NCBI GenBank assembly: GCA_001801515.1
Contig: MGXX01000047.1
Location: 23,185-46,222 of the forward strand
Length of the DNA stretch: 23,038 bases
DNA from: Gammaproteobacteria bacterium RIFCSPHIGHO2_12_FULL_38_11
GTDB lineage: Bacteria; Pseudomonadota; Gammaproteobacteria; Coxiellales; Coxiellaceae
Direction of reading: 5' to 3'
The notes beneath the pieces are model-generated. The model ran no database searches. It was not told the DNA's origin and saw only the letters and a list, made by a program, of their open reading frames with translations. Position 1 is the stretch's first letter. Each line of letters opens with the position of its first letter. A program made the position numbers and the translations under genes. Below are positions 8,289 through 17,114 of the stretch, piece by piece.

Positions 8289-8317
8289 ATTATAATCAAT
8301 AGAAAAATATTTTTCAA
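8289..8317 (-). promoter_or_regulatory. sigma-70 promoter of vapBC
   Basis: Minus-strand TTGAAA (8312-8317), 17-base spacer, TATAAT (8289-8294), essentially consensus. The -35/spacer includes a perfect 14-bp palindrome GAAAAATATTTTTC (8302-8315). The leader contains repeated CGAT-type half-sites (8266-8280), plausible VapB operator sites. The promoter begins 23 bases after the ridA stop codon. Confidence 0.8.
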
Positions 8318-8339
8318 GAGGCGTTTCATGTTAATAATG

Positions 8340-8735
8340 TCAGCCTGGCACGGACAAAACCATCACCCCATCCATCTCAACCGCGACACCTTTCGGCAAG
8401 CGGCTAACCTCAACAACGGCGCGCGCAGGATAGGGCGCTTGAAAATACGTAGACATGACTTCATTCACAATTGCAAACTGATTCATGTCTTGCAGATACA
8501 CATTGAGTTTTACAATATTTGATAAATCGCCTTCTGCTGCAATGGCAACAGCTTTTAAATTGTCAAATACTTGTTTCACTTGCGCATGAAAATCTTGCGT
8601 CACCAGTTTCATGGTTTTCGGGTCCAATGGAATTTGCCCTGACATATAAACGGTATTGCCCACTTTGACCGCTTGGGAATAAGTGCCGATGGCTGCGGGT
8701 GCATGGGAGGTGTGGATGATGGTTTTGGTGTTCAT
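8340..8735 (-). CDS. ridA: RidA, reactive enamine/imine deaminase
   Basis: YjgF/YER057c/UK114 family, which hydrolyses 2-aminoacrylate and related enamines released by PLP enzymes. 131 aa from ATG 8735, with AAGGA six bases upstream; the TTG at 8741 is rejected. Signature residues match E. coli numbering: Arg105 in YPARAVVEV and Glu120 in VAVEMDG. It is on the same strand as spoT and follows it after 63 bases, a neighbourhood also seen in Pseudomonas (spoT-ridA). Between the two lies a GC-rich hairpin repeat. Confidence 0.95.
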   Translation of the reverse strand: MNTKTIIHTSHAPAAIGTYSQAVKVGNTVYMSGQIPLDPKTMKLVTQDFHAQVKQVFDNLKAVAIAAEGDLSNIVKLNVYLQDMNQFAIVNEVMSTYFQAPYPARAVVEVSRLPKGVAVEMDGVMVLSVPG

Positions 8736-8772
8736 ATGCAATCCTTAAATATAATTTATTGTGTAATTCGCA

Positions 8773-8790
8773 CGAGGGCTACCGCCCCCG
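8773..8790. repeat. Dispersed hairpin repeat, copy 1
   Basis: Contains AGGGCTACCGCCCCC (8775-8789), identical to 15301-15315. It folds as CGAGGGC-TACC-GCCCCCG with one mismatch. It is located nine bases after the spoT stop. There is no U-tract, so it is not a standard terminator; it may be a REP-like mRNA-end element. Confidence 0.55.
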
Positions 8791-8798
8791 TTTCTGTG

Positions 8799-10934
8799 CT
8801 ATTTAGTACGAGTAATCTTAATCACCGGCGCTGCATGTCGCAAATTTTTCAATACACGCGCCAAATGCAAACGATTTTTGACAAATAATTTAAAAGTCAC
8901 TTTATAATTATGCCCTTCTCGATCATCCACATGAATATCATCAATATTTGATTCTGCATCCGACACAGCAAAAGCCAACGACGCCAACGCGCCGCGTTCA
9001 TTTTTAATCACAACACCCAAGGTTACTAAAAAATCCCCACTAACTTGATTTGACCACCGCAATGGCACACTCGCATTAGGATCAAATAAATATTTTGCCA
9101 CCCGCACACAATCATTTACATGCACTGCGATGCCCTTACCTGGCTTTAAAATACCCACAATCGGATCACCAGGAATGGGTCGACAACACGCTGCAAAATT
9201 GAGCAACATCCCTTCAGTGCCTTCAATAAATAAAGGGGCGCGTTTTGACACATTAAAATCATCCGTCTCTCCCGCCAAAATAATTTTTTGTTCTTGCATC
9301 AATGAATACAATCGCTGTGCAACAACTTGCGAAGCACGATTTCCCAAGCCAATATCAGCCATCACCTCATCACTATTTTTAAATTGTGTTTCCTTTATAA
9401 AAAATAACCACACATCATCCGTTATTTTTTTCAGCGCTAATCCATGATCATATAATGCCTTTTGTAATAATTTTTTCCCCAATTCCACTGATGCCGAATA
9501 ATGTTGTGATTTTAAAAAATGACGAATACCACTGCGTGCTTTGCTTGTGATGACAAAATCCAACCAGCTGGGATTGGGTCGCGCATGCTTTGAGGTAACC
9601 ACTTCAACCGTATCGCCATTAGATAGTTTTGTTGATAACGGCGCCAATTGACGATTAATTTTTATTGCCATGCAACTGTTACCAATATCGGTATGCACAG
9701 CATAAGCAAAATCAACACCTGTCGCCCCTGCAGGTAATTCTTTAATATTACCTTTTGGTGTAAAGGTATAAACTTCATCAGGAAATAAATCGACTTTCAC
9801 GCTTTCAATAAATTCTAAAGGACTACCCGAACTGCTTTGCAACTCTAATAAATTTTTCACCCATTTTTGTGCTTGCACGTGCATCTTTTCAATTTCATGA
9901 TCATCAGATTTATAAAGCCAATGTGCCGCAATACCATTTGATGCAACACGATCCATTTCTGTTGTGCGAATTTGAATTTCAATTGGCAACCCATAAGGTC
10001 CAAATAAAGTGGTATGCAATGATTGATAACCATTGGCTTTGGGAATCGCAATATAATCTTTAAATCGTCCGGGAACAGGTTTAAATAGACGATGCACTAA
10101 ACCCAGCAAACGATAACATGTATCCATATCATCAACGATAATACGAAACGCATAAACATCCATAATTTCATTAAATGGAATTTTTTTAACACGCATTTTT
10201 CGATAAATACTATATAAATGTTTTTCACGGCCAATAATCGTGCACGCAGGGAACTGCTCTTTTTCCAGCCCATCTTGTATTGTTTTATTAATGAGTGCCA
10301 ATATTTTTTTACGATTACCCCGCGCTTTCTCTACCGCGCTTTTAACTACGGCATAACGACGAGGGTAGAGTCCCGCAAAACCTAACTCTTCTAATTCAAC
10401 CGAAAAATCACGCATCCCCAATCGTTTCGCAATCGGCGCAAAAATTTCTAACGTTTCTTTTGAAATGCGATATTTTTTTTCAGATGGTAACGTGCTAAGT
10501 GTGCGCATATTATGAAGTCGGTCCGCTAATTTCACAATAATAACGCGAATATCACGCGCCATTGCTAACACCATTTTACGAAAATTTTCTGCTTGCGCCT
10601 GTGCTCTACTGATAAATTCAATTTGTGTTAATTTACTAACACCATCGACTAAATCAGCAACTTCAGGTCCAAAGTTTTTTTCAATGTCATTTTTTTGTAT
10701 TTTGGTATCTTCAATAACGTCATGCAATAATGCCGCCACAATTGAATGATGATCCATTTTCATGTCTGCTAAAATGCAAGCAACAGAAACAGGATGGGTA
10801 ATGTAGGGTTCACCCGTTTGACGCACTTGCCCACGATGCGCATCAAGTGCCGTTAAATAGGCCTGATGAATTTGTTCGATTTGATTTTCGGAAAGATAAT
10901 GGAGTTTTCGTCGCAATCGCTTAAATAAACGCAT
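8799..10934 (-). CDS. spoT: SpoT, bifunctional (p)ppGpp synthetase/hydrolase
   Basis: Stringent-response enzyme that makes and degrades (p)ppGpp. 711 aa from ATG 10934, preceded by GAGGA; the start aligns with E. coli SpoT (MYLF...). The TTG at 10961 is less likely. HD hydrolase: His47, His71-Asp72, Asp138. Synthetase: GREKHLYSIYRKM (235-247), Asp259 (MDVYAF) and Glu319 (IEIQIRT), so both activities look intact. Then a TGS domain (about 383-445), a helical region, a CC-containing zinc-finger-like segment (CCRPIPGDPIVG) and a C-terminal ACT domain. It lies 40 bases after rpoZ in the gmk-rpoZ-spoT operon. Confidence 0.97.
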   Translation of the reverse strand: MRLFKRLRRKLHYLSENQIEQIHQAYLTALDAHRGQVRQTGEPYITHPVSVACILADMKMDHHSIVAALLHDVIEDTKIQKNDIEKNFGPEVADLVDGVSKLTQIEFISRAQAQAENFRKMVLAMARDIRVIIVKLADRLHNMRTLSTLPSEKKYRISKETLEIFAPIAKRLGMRDFSVELEELGFAGLYPRRYAVVKSAVEKARGNRKKILALINKTIQDGLEKEQFPACTIIGREKHLYSIYRKMRVKKIPFNEIMDVYAFRIIVDDMDTCYRLLGLVHRLFKPVPGRFKDYIAIPKANGYQSLHTTLFGPYGLPIEIQIRTTEMDRVASNGIAAHWLYKSDDHEIEKMHVQAQKWVKNLLELQSSSGSPLEFIESVKVDLFPDEVYTFTPKGNIKELPAGATGVDFAYAVHTDIGNSCMAIKINRQLAPLSTKLSNGDTVEVVTSKHARPNPSWLDFVITSKARSGIRHFLKSQHYSASVELGKKLLQKALYDHGLALKKITDDVWLFFIKETQFKNSDEVMADIGLGNRASQVVAQRLYSLMQEQKIILAGETDDFNVSKRAPLFIEGTEGMLLNFAACCRPIPGDPIVGILKPGKGIAVHVNDCVRVAKYLFDPNASVPLRWSNQVSGDFLVTLGVVIKNERGALASLAFAVSDAESNIDDIHVDDREGHNYKVTFKLFVKNRLHLARVLKNLRHAAPVIKITRTK

Positions 10935-10974
10935 GTGATCGATCCTCGACAGTGACGACAATGACTGTCATCGA

Positions 10975-11259
10975 TTATTCGAAATCTTCCGGTGTCGCAT
11001 CTTTAACAAAAATATCAGATGGTTTTTCTTTTACTGTTTCAATAACAGGCGCATTACCGCGTTCAGCAATTAATTTCGCAACATCAAAACCATCTGCAAT
11101 TTCACGTAAAGCCAGAACAGTTGGTTTGTCGTTATCTAAAGCAACCATCGGCTCAGAAATACCCATTTCAATTTGATGCGCACGTTCAGCGGCCAATAAA
11201 ACCAATGCAAAACGATTTTCAACTTTTTCTAAACAATCTTCGACAGTAACTCGTGCCAT
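10975..11259 (-). CDS. rpoZ: RNA polymerase omega subunit
   Basis: 94 aa (E. coli 91). Begins [20 protein letters not shown], the conserved omega N-terminus, with the Ala/Arg helix [10 protein letters not shown]. Omega helps fold beta' and forms part of the ppGpp binding site 1, fitting its place between gmk and spoT. GAGGA lies a few bases before the ATG. The acidic C-terminus (DATPEDFE) is variable in the family. Confidence 0.96.
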   Translation of the reverse strand: MARVTVEDCLEKVENRFALVLLAAERAHQIEMGISEPMVALDNDKPTVLALREIADGFDVAKLIAERGNAPVIETVKEKPSDIFVKDATPEDFE

Positions 11260-11308
11260 GGTAAATCCTCAGTAGCTATGTTAAAAAAACAATGAATTAA
11301 AGCGGATA

Positions 11309-11935
11309 TTACTTCTTTTTCAGCAAATTATCCAGCAGCGTAGGTTGTTTCTGTATCTGAACATCCATTTTCAAGCGCATCGCCTGCACAATATGCTGCA
11401 AATCACGAAGCGCCACATCAAATTGATCATTGATAACCAAATAATCAAATTCTCGATAGTGACTCATTTCAGCTTGTGCTGCATCCATGCGCCGTTCGAT
11501 AGTGTACGAATCGTCCTGTTTGCGCGTCTGCAAACGCAACTTCAGTGCCTCCATCGAAGGCGGCAAAATAAAAATAAGAACGGCTTTTGGGAATAAGGTT
11601 TTTATTTGTCGTGCACCTTGCCAATCAATTTCTAACACCACATCGGTTCCTTCCCGCAAATGATCATGCACCCAAGAACGCGATGTGCCGTAATGATTTC
11701 CAAATACAGTGGCATGCTCTAAAAAGGCTTGTTTTGAAGCCATAGCATCAAATGTTTCATGATCAACAAAAAAATAATTCTGACCGTCCACTTCACCCGG
11801 ACGCATTGCACGCGTGGTGTGCGACACTGAAATTTGAAACTGCGTCAGTGATTCTGACAATGCTTTTACCAAGCTCGTTTTGCCAGCACCCGATGGCGCT
11901 GCGATAACAAATAGATTTCCGGATGGATGTGTCAA
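11309..11935 (-). CDS. gmk: Guanylate kinase
   Basis: Phosphorylates GMP to GDP with ATP. 208 aa. P-loop APSGAGKT at 13-20; GMP-binding block SHTTRAMRPGE then GQNYFFV; HATVFGNHYGTS; LEIDWQGARQIK; FILPPS lid segment. The only reasonable start is TTG 11935: no ATG or GTG lies in frame between the upstream stop and the P-loop, and the length matches E. coli Gmk (207 aa). GGGG upstream is a possible ribosome site. First gene of the gmk-rpoZ-spoT operon. Confidence 0.95.
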   Translation of the reverse strand: MTHPSGNLFVIAAPSGAGKTSLVKALSESLTQFQISVSHTTRAMRPGEVDGQNYFFVDHETFDAMASKQAFLEHATVFGNHYGTSRSWVHDHLREGTDVVLEIDWQGARQIKTLFPKAVLIFILPPSMEALKLRLQTRKQDDSYTIERRMDAAQAEMSHYREFDYLVINDQFDVALRDLQHIVQAMRLKMDVQIQKQPTLLDNLLKKK

Positions 11936-11965
11936 GTTGCTTAGCCCCAGTTCAAATAAAGGAAG

Positions 11966-11974
11966 ATTATATCA
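11966..11974 (-). promoter_or_regulatory. Extended -10 promoter of gmk-rpoZ-spoT
   Basis: On the minus strand TGATATAAT, an extended -10 (TGnTATAAT), about 30 bases upstream of the gmk TTG. No good -35 is visible, as is usual for extended -10 promoters. Confidence 0.55.
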
Positions 11975-12008
11975 AATTTTTACTCGAATCACTCCTTCAG
12001 ATGATACA

Positions 12009-13475
12009 CTACTTAAATAAATCTTCTGCCGTCACGCAACTTGAAAATATTTTTTTATAGTAATCATTTTCAATAGCGCCTTTGTTAGAAATAAGCGCCA
12101 TGAATATTAATTTTGATGTTCGCGTCTGATTAACATAGACTCGCCTTTTACTTTCCAAGTTCTTTACATAATCTTTTGTAACAAAAAATGGTTTATCCGT
12201 GTTTTTTATTTCACATATCGTCACACAATCATCATCTCGGTCAAACAACAAATCAATTTGCGTTCCCTGATCATCTGAACTGATCGGTGAATATCGCCAA
12301 TCACCATATCCACATGATATTCGTTCAAGACCTAATGCCGTTTTTATTTGCCCGATGTGTTTAAAACAAACCGCTTCAAACGCATATCCTGCCCAAGCAT
12401 AATAGGCTGGCGTTCGTGCTTGATTCAACCAATGATGTCCGTCAGAAGGTATGTCTCCTCGCGTATTTTTGCGAAATGGCTCTATCCAAGCTAAATAAAA
12501 TAAAACATATTCATCAATGACACGATAATGAACACCCCTCTTGGCATGACCCAATGGTATGAAGGTTGAAATAAATCCTGCCTCTTCTAGACTTTTAATT
12601 TTATTATTCAAGGTGCCGCCGCTAGATATTTTTCGCAGAGATGAAATTAATTTTTCACGGCTAATTCCACCTGTATTTTTTGCAATTACCCTTACTATTT
12701 TTATATACGTATCTGCATCTTCATATAAGGATCGAAATAACTTATCAAATTCATCTAGCAATAAACCACCATATTGAAAGCATAATCTATCGATATTTTG
12801 AGTAGCAGATAATCCTTTTTTAACCGCCCTTAAATAATGAGCAACACCGCCAGTGACCATATATAACTGTAAAATGTGTTGCTGAGAAAGCTTATTATCA
12901 ACTGAAGATAAATAAGCGGCAGTTTCCTTTAATGTAAATGGTCGCAATGGGATGGTGACGGTAATGCGATTATGCAAACCACCCTTCGCATAAATGAGTT
13001 TCTCAATCATCCAAGAAGCCGCTGATCCACATACAATCAAAATTAATTTTTGTCGAAAACACCAATCTGTATTCCAGTAATGCTCAAATGCTTTCAGGAA
13101 ACCAGAACGTGGTGTCGATAGCCACGGTAATTCATCAAAAAATAATATAATACGTTTTTCTTTTGGAATTGTGTCCATTGCAGCTGATAATTGCTTCAAC
13201 GCTTCCATCCAACTTTTTGGGATGGACATTTTTGCACCTTGATAAAAAGCTTTCCCTAAGCTTTCTGAAAATAAATGCAACTGTTCTTTTAAGGTACCCT
13301 TATGCAACCCAGTTTGCTCAAAAAAAACTTTTTCTTGTTTAAAAAATTGTTTTATGAGAAAAGTTTTCCCAACACGTCTTCTGCCATACACTGCCACAAA
13401 TTCAGCTTGAGTTGAATTTAAAACGTCTTGCAATGTTGAGATTTCTTTTTCTCTTCCAACAAGAATATTTTCCAT
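12009..13475 (-). CDS. P-loop ATPase with C-terminal PD-(D/E)XK nuclease-like domain
   Basis: 488 aa from ATG 13475; the open frame extends upstream to a TTG but those codons cover the promoter. The N-terminal half is an archaeal-type ATPase (ATPase_2-like, STAND/AAA+ relative): VGREKEI at 6-12, Walker A GRRRVGKT (31-38), Walker B ILFFDELPW (110-118), sensor-like VCGSAASWM (148-156). A winged-helix segment follows (about 265-305). The C-terminal DUF234-like part has the restriction-fold residues Glu367, Asp408 (QIDLLFD) and Glu422-x-Lys424 (CEIKN). Such genes occur sporadically, often as solitary accessory genes. Role unproven; DNA-targeting defence or selfish element is an inference. It splits gmk from the divergent rph. 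Confidence 0.85.
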   Translation of the reverse strand: MENILVGREKEISTLQDVLNSTQAEFVAVYGRRRVGKTFLIKQFFKQEKVFFEQTGLHKGTLKEQLHLFSESLGKAFYQGAKMSIPKSWMEALKQLSAAMDTIPKEKRIILFFDELPWLSTPRSGFLKAFEHYWNTDWCFRQKLILIVCGSAASWMIEKLIYAKGGLHNRITVTIPLRPFTLKETAAYLSSVDNKLSQQHILQLYMVTGGVAHYLRAVKKGLSATQNIDRLCFQYGGLLLDEFDKLFRSLYEDADTYIKIVRVIAKNTGGISREKLISSLRKISSGGTLNNKIKSLEEAGFISTFIPLGHAKRGVHYRVIDEYVLFYLAWIEPFRKNTRGDIPSDGHHWLNQARTPAYYAWAGYAFEAVCFKHIGQIKTALGLERISCGYGDWRYSPISSDDQGTQIDLLFDRDDDCVTICEIKNTDKPFFVTKDYVKNLESKRRVYVNQTRTSKLIFMALISNKGAIENDYYKKIFSSCVTAEDLFK

Positions 13476-13499
13476 TTTTAAGCCTAATTTGGTTTGTAT

Positions 13500-13549
13500 T
13501 GTTTGGCTATTTATAGAATCATTATAATCAGCCAAACAGCACAATGCAA
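13500..13549 (-). promoter_or_regulatory. Promoter and operator-like inverted repeat of the ATPase-nuclease gene
   Basis: Minus-strand TTGCAT (13544-13549), 17-base spacer, TATAAT (13521-13526). A 9-bp perfect inverted repeat TGTTTGGCT (13500-13508) / AGCCAAACA (13530-13538), centres 30 bp apart, places one arm in the -35/-10 spacer and the other beyond the start of transcription. This looks like an autoregulatory operator; the wHTH in the protein is a candidate binder. The rest of the gap up to rph (13550-13740) contains a weak TATACT at 13703-13708 that may serve rph. Confidence 0.65.
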
Positions 13550-13740
13550 CTTATTCATGATAATTCAAGCCCCACGTGAAGGAATCCTCAAAATCCTCGA
13601 GTAAATTTTAGATTGCGCACATTTTTATACTCTCCAGTTTGGTGTTCAGCTATTTAAAAACATTAATGTTATCTAGATATTCGCATTTTCAAGTATGCAC
13701 TGTATACTGTGCCATTTTAAAATCACTCGCGAGAACCACT

Positions 13741-14454
13741 ATGCGCAACAAAAACCTTGCAAACGACGCACTTCGTCCTATTTCATTCACTCGCAATTAC
13801 ACCAAACATGCAGAAGGTTCTGTGTTAACCCAATTTGGTGAAACAATTGTACTCTGCAATGCGACGGTTTCCGACAACGTACCCCGTTTTTTAAAAGACA
13901 CGAAACAGGGTTGGTTAACGGCAGAATATGGCATGTTACCTCGCTCAACAAACACACGCATGGACCGTGAAGCATCGCGCGGAAAGCAAGGTGGACGTAC
14001 CGTTGAAATTCAACGCCTAATTGGACGCGCATTGCGCGCAGCGGTTGATTTGAGTAAATTACCTGGTTTTTCAATTACGATCGATTGCGATGTGATTCAA
14101 GCAGACGGTGGCACACGCACAGCAGCCATCAGCGGCGCCTGTGTTGCCTTACTCGATGCGCTGCGTTTTATGCAGGAAAAAAAATGGATTTTAGGTGACC
14201 CACTGAAACATTTTGTTGCTGCTGTTTCTGTTGGCATTTTTAAAGGCCAACCTATTTTAGATTTAGATTACGCTGAAGATTCGAAAGCCGAGACCGATAT
14301 GAATATTGTCATGACTGATGCAGGATCATTTATTGAAGTGCAAGGCACAGCAGAAGGCGCAGCATTTCACGAGTCTGAATTGCAATCTTTATTATTACTT
14401 GCAAAAAAAGGCATTGCGGAAATTATTGAAAAGCAGAAAGAGGCTTTGAGATAA
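13741..14454 (+). CDS. rph: RNase PH
   Basis: Phosphate-dependent 3'-5' exoribonuclease that trims tRNA 3' ends; works as a hexamer of PH folds. 237 aa from ATG 13741 (family about 238), with GAGAA just upstream; the 34 extra upstream codons are non-conserved. Conserved stretches: RPISFTRNY (12-20), [15 protein letters not shown] (56-70), [15 protein letters not shown] (85-99), phosphate-binding GGTR (123-126) and the metal-site Asp cluster in [15 protein letters not shown] (174-188). Full length and intact. Faces away from gmk, with the ATPase gene between them. Confidence 0.96.
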   Translation: MRNKNLANDALRPISFTRNYTKHAEGSVLTQFGETIVLCNATVSDNVPRFLKDTKQGWLTAEYGMLPRSTNTRMDREASRGKQGGRTVEIQRLIGRALRAAVDLSKLPGFSITIDCDVIQADGGTRTAAISGACVALLDALRFMQEKKWILGDPLKHFVAAVSVGIFKGQPILDLDYAEDSKAETDMNIVMTDAGSFIEVQGTAEGAAFHESELQSLLLLAKKGIAEIIEKQKEALR

Positions 14455-14474
14455 CTCAGAGCCCCGAGCGTGAG

Positions 14475-15239
14475 TCATTTATAATCCACCACCACCGGCG
14501 CATGATCTGAAAAATTTTCATCGCGATAAATGTAAGCGTTTTTTACTTTGTTTTTAAGCGATGCCGAGATAATTTGATAATCAATGCGCCACCCCACATT
14601 ATTCGCACGCGCATTAGCGCGTTGAGACCACCAAGAATATTCTTCTGCATTGTGATTAATCACGCGAAACGCATCCACATAATTTTCTTTTGTGAATAAA
14701 TCGTCCAGCCACTGACGTTCTTCTGGCAAACAACCCGATGTTTTTTGATTAGATTTAAAATTTTTAATGTCAATTTCTTTATGCACAATATTCCAATCAC
14801 CACAAATAATAAAATCTCGCTTTGACTTTTCAAACTCACGCAGTACTTTTAAAAAGCGATTCATAAAATCAATTTTCTCTTTTTGTCGATGATCACCACT
14901 GGTTCCTGATGGCAAATATAAAGAGATCACAGTTAAATTATCGAAATCTGCCTGGACAAACCGACCTTCATCATCAGCACACGGCCATCCTAAATGATGA
15001 ATCACACGATCTGGCCTTTGTTTTGAATACAATGCAACACCACTATAACCTTTTTTCACTGCATCAGAAAAATAGCAATGGTAACCGCGTGGACGATACA
15101 GTTCGTCCGTTAATATCATCATTTGCGCTTTCGTTTCCTGCAGACAAACCACATCGGGATTTTGCTTGGAAAGCCATCGAAAAAAACCTTTCTTAGCCGT
15201 TGCACGAATGCCGTTGACGTTGGCAGTGATCACTCGCAT
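14475..15239 (-). CDS. xth: Exodeoxyribonuclease III family AP endonuclease
   Basis: Base-excision repair nuclease: 5' AP-site incision and 3'-5' exonuclease. 254 aa from ATG 15239, with GGAG six bases upstream; the TTG at 15251 is rejected because it overlaps that ribosome site. Endonuclease/exonuclease/phosphatase fold residues visible: Asn7, Glu35 (LQETK), Tyr108, Asp148 and Asn150 (CGDWNIVH), Asp220 (WRIDYQ), and Asp245-His246 (SDHAPVVVDY). Complete. It converges with rph; only 20 bases separate the two stops and contain a weak dyad, ACTCA...TGAGT. Confidence 0.95.
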   Translation of the reverse strand: MRVITANVNGIRATAKKGFFRWLSKQNPDVVCLQETKAQMMILTDELYRPRGYHCYFSDAVKKGYSGVALYSKQRPDRVIHHLGWPCADDEGRFVQADFDNLTVISLYLPSGTSGDHRQKEKIDFMNRFLKVLREFEKSKRDFIICGDWNIVHKEIDIKNFKSNQKTSGCLPEERQWLDDLFTKENYVDAFRVINHNAEEYSWWSQRANARANNVGWRIDYQIISASLKNKVKNAYIYRDENFSDHAPVVVDYK

Positions 15240-15297
15240 AATTGTCTCCAATGCGTTTTAGCTGATTGCTCTGAGGGTATTTTTCAGCAAGGTTTGC

Positions 15298-15317
15298 GTG
15301 AGGGCTACCGCCCCCAC
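15298..15317. repeat. Dispersed hairpin repeat, copy 2
   Basis: GTGAGGGC-TACC-GCCCCCAC folds with one mismatch and contains the 15-bp core AGGGCTACCGCCCCC (15301-15315) found also at 8775-8789. It is located between divergent xth and waaC. A TATAAT (15330-15335) just downstream may be the waaC -10, but no -35 is recognisable. Confidence 0.55.
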
Positions 15318-15355
15318 TTCTGAATTTTTTATAATTTAACAAAAATTGAATAACA

Positions 15356-16393
15356 ATGCATGTGCTATTAATCAAAGTATCTTCAATGGGCGATATCATT
15401 CACACGCTACCCGCCTTAACCGATGCAATGAACGCTATCCCCGATTTAGAAGTAGACTGGGTAGTTGAACCCGCCTTTGCCGATATTCCTGCATGGCACC
15501 CTGCTGTTAAAAATATTATTTTAATTCCCCTGCGTCAGTGGAAAAAGAATATCTTTAATAAAAAAAATATTTTATCCATAATTCAATTCATTAAAAAATT
15601 GCGCGAAAAAAAATATGATTTAATTATTGATGCGCAAGGATTGTTATTTAAGAGTGCAATTGTAGCTAAAATAGCGCGCGGCGAGATCCACGGCTATGAT
15701 AAAAACGCTGCACGCGACAAATTCAGCAGTTATCTTTACGACCATTCTTATGCAATTAAGAATTATAAAAAATTACATGCCATCACACGTACACGTCAAT
15801 TATTTTCAAAAGCCTTAAAATATGAATTTAAAAATACCATCCCTAATTATCAAACTATTGCAGAAAAATTACCAACACTGCCTTTTAAATTAGAAAAAAA
15901 ATATGTTGTTTTTTTGCATGGCACAACATGGGATTCAAAACACTACCCTGAAAGTTATTGGCGTGAACTCATCGAAAAAACAGAGGCAAATAATATTACC
16001 GTTTATTTGCCATGGGGAAATGACAACGAAAAAAAACGTGCGGAACGCTTAGCGCAAAACACACAACACGTAAAAATATTACCAAAATTATCGATTCCAC
16101 AAATAGCCACTGTATTACGATATGCTATTGCTGTAGTGTCGGTTGATACAGGTTTAGGGCATTTAAGTGCGGCGGTGAATACACCGACTATTTCCTTATA
16201 CGGCCCTTCTAATGCTGAGCTAGTCGGTATTTTGGGTGAAAAGCAAATTCACCTGCAGGCACAATTTCCCTGCGCACCCTGCTATAGTAAAACCTGTATT
16301 TATGCGCGAACCCATAAAACGAAAATTACACCGACATGTTTTGAAACAATCCCATCGACTGTTGTTTGGGATATACTAAAAAAATTAATATAG
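15356..16393 (+). CDS. waaC: ADP-heptose:LPS heptosyltransferase I (WaaC-like)
   Basis: Glycosyltransferase family 9 enzyme that adds the first heptose to Kdo2-lipid A at the inner-membrane cytosolic face. 345 aa, slightly longer than E. coli WaaC (319). N-terminal Rossmann block MHVLLIKVSSMGDIIHTLPA with catalytic-type Asp13; DLIIDAQGLLFKSA (88-101); C-terminal ADP-heptose site SVDTGLGHLSAA (262-273) followed by LYGPSNAELVG. Cys306, Cys309 and Cys314 form the cluster typical of GT9. The resemblance at the N-terminus is to WaaC more than WaaF. No strong ribosome site. The Lys-rich middle reflects AT bias. Confidence 0.9.
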   Translation: MHVLLIKVSSMGDIIHTLPALTDAMNAIPDLEVDWVVEPAFADIPAWHPAVKNIILIPLRQWKKNIFNKKNILSIIQFIKKLREKKYDLIIDAQGLLFKSAIVAKIARGEIHGYDKNAARDKFSSYLYDHSYAIKNYKKLHAITRTRQLFSKALKYEFKNTIPNYQTIAEKLPTLPFKLEKKYVVFLHGTTWDSKHYPESYWRELIEKTEANNITVYLPWGNDNEKKRAERLAQNTQHVKILPKLSIPQIATVLRYAIAVVSVDTGLGHLSAAVNTPTISLYGPSNAELVGILGEKQIHLQAQFPCAPCYSKTCIYARTHKTKITPTCFETIPSTVVWDILKKLI

Positions 16394-16415
16394 CACGCAA
16401 GCGGAAGCCTGCGTG
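16394..16415 (+). repeat. Hairpin between waaC and pyrE
   Basis: CACGCA (16394-16399) / TGCGTG (16410-16415) with an inner GC-GGAA-GC tetraloop stem and one A-C mismatch. It starts immediately after the waaC stop. No T-run follows, so it is an mRNA-end or processing hairpin rather than a clear terminator. Confidence 0.45.
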
Positions 16416-16450
16416 TGAACCAACATCACAATTGCCACATGGATATTATT

Positions 16451-17092
16451 ATGCCCAACCTACAAACCCAATTCATTGAATTTTTAATTGAAAATAACGC
16501 ACTTCAGTTTGGCGAATTTACTTTAAAATCCGGCAGAATCAGCCCCTATTTTTTTAATCTCGGCGTATTCAATACCGGAAAATCATTATCGAAACTCGGT
16601 GAATTTTACGCGGAAACATTAATCAATTCTCGCATGCATTATGATTTACTATTTGGGCCTGCCTATAAAGGCATTCCATTGGTTACAGCAACTTCAATTA
16701 TTTTATTTGAAAAATTTAATAGCAATATTCCTTACTGCTTTAATCGCAAAGAAAAAAAAGACCATGGCGATAAAGGTAGTTTTGTTGGCGCTGAATTAAA
16801 AGGCAATGTGGTCATGCTAGATGATGTTATCACGGCTGGCACAACGGTTTGCGAAACAGTGTCTTTATTAGAAAATACCGACGCAACTTTATCTGGCATT
16901 ATTATTGCCTTTGATCGACAAGAACGCGGCGAGGGAAAATTATCAGGTGTTCAAGAAGCGGTTAAAACACATAAAATACCGGTGCAAAGTATTGTGAATT
17001 TAACCGACGTCGTGCAATATCTGCAAACACAGAAAAAATATGCTGCGCAATTAAGTGCGATTGAGCAGTATCGGAAGCAGTTTGGGGTGTAG
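16451..17092 (+). CDS. pyrE: Orotate phosphoribosyltransferase
   Basis: Pyrimidine synthesis: orotate + PRPP to OMP. From ATG 16451 it is 213 aa, exactly the E. coli length, and aligns from the first residues (QFIEF); upstream GTG 16415 and ATG 16439 are therefore rejected. Features: FTLKSGRISPYFFN (23-36), LFGPAYKGIP (67-76), CFNRKEKKDHG (96-106, the catalytic flexible loop with Lys100, Lys103 and His105), PRPP motif VVMLDDVITAGTT (120-132). Intact. No clear ribosome site. Probably co-transcribed with waaC. Confidence 0.96.
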   Translation: MPNLQTQFIEFLIENNALQFGEFTLKSGRISPYFFNLGVFNTGKSLSKLGEFYAETLINSRMHYDLLFGPAYKGIPLVTATSIILFEKFNSNIPYCFNRKEKKDHGDKGSFVGAELKGNVVMLDDVITAGTTVCETVSLLENTDATLSGIIIAFDRQERGEGKLSGVQEAVKTHKIPVQSIVNLTDVVQYLQTQKKYAAQLSAIEQYRKQFGV

Positions 17093-17114
17093 CGTTGGAA
17101 TAAACATCAAGGAA

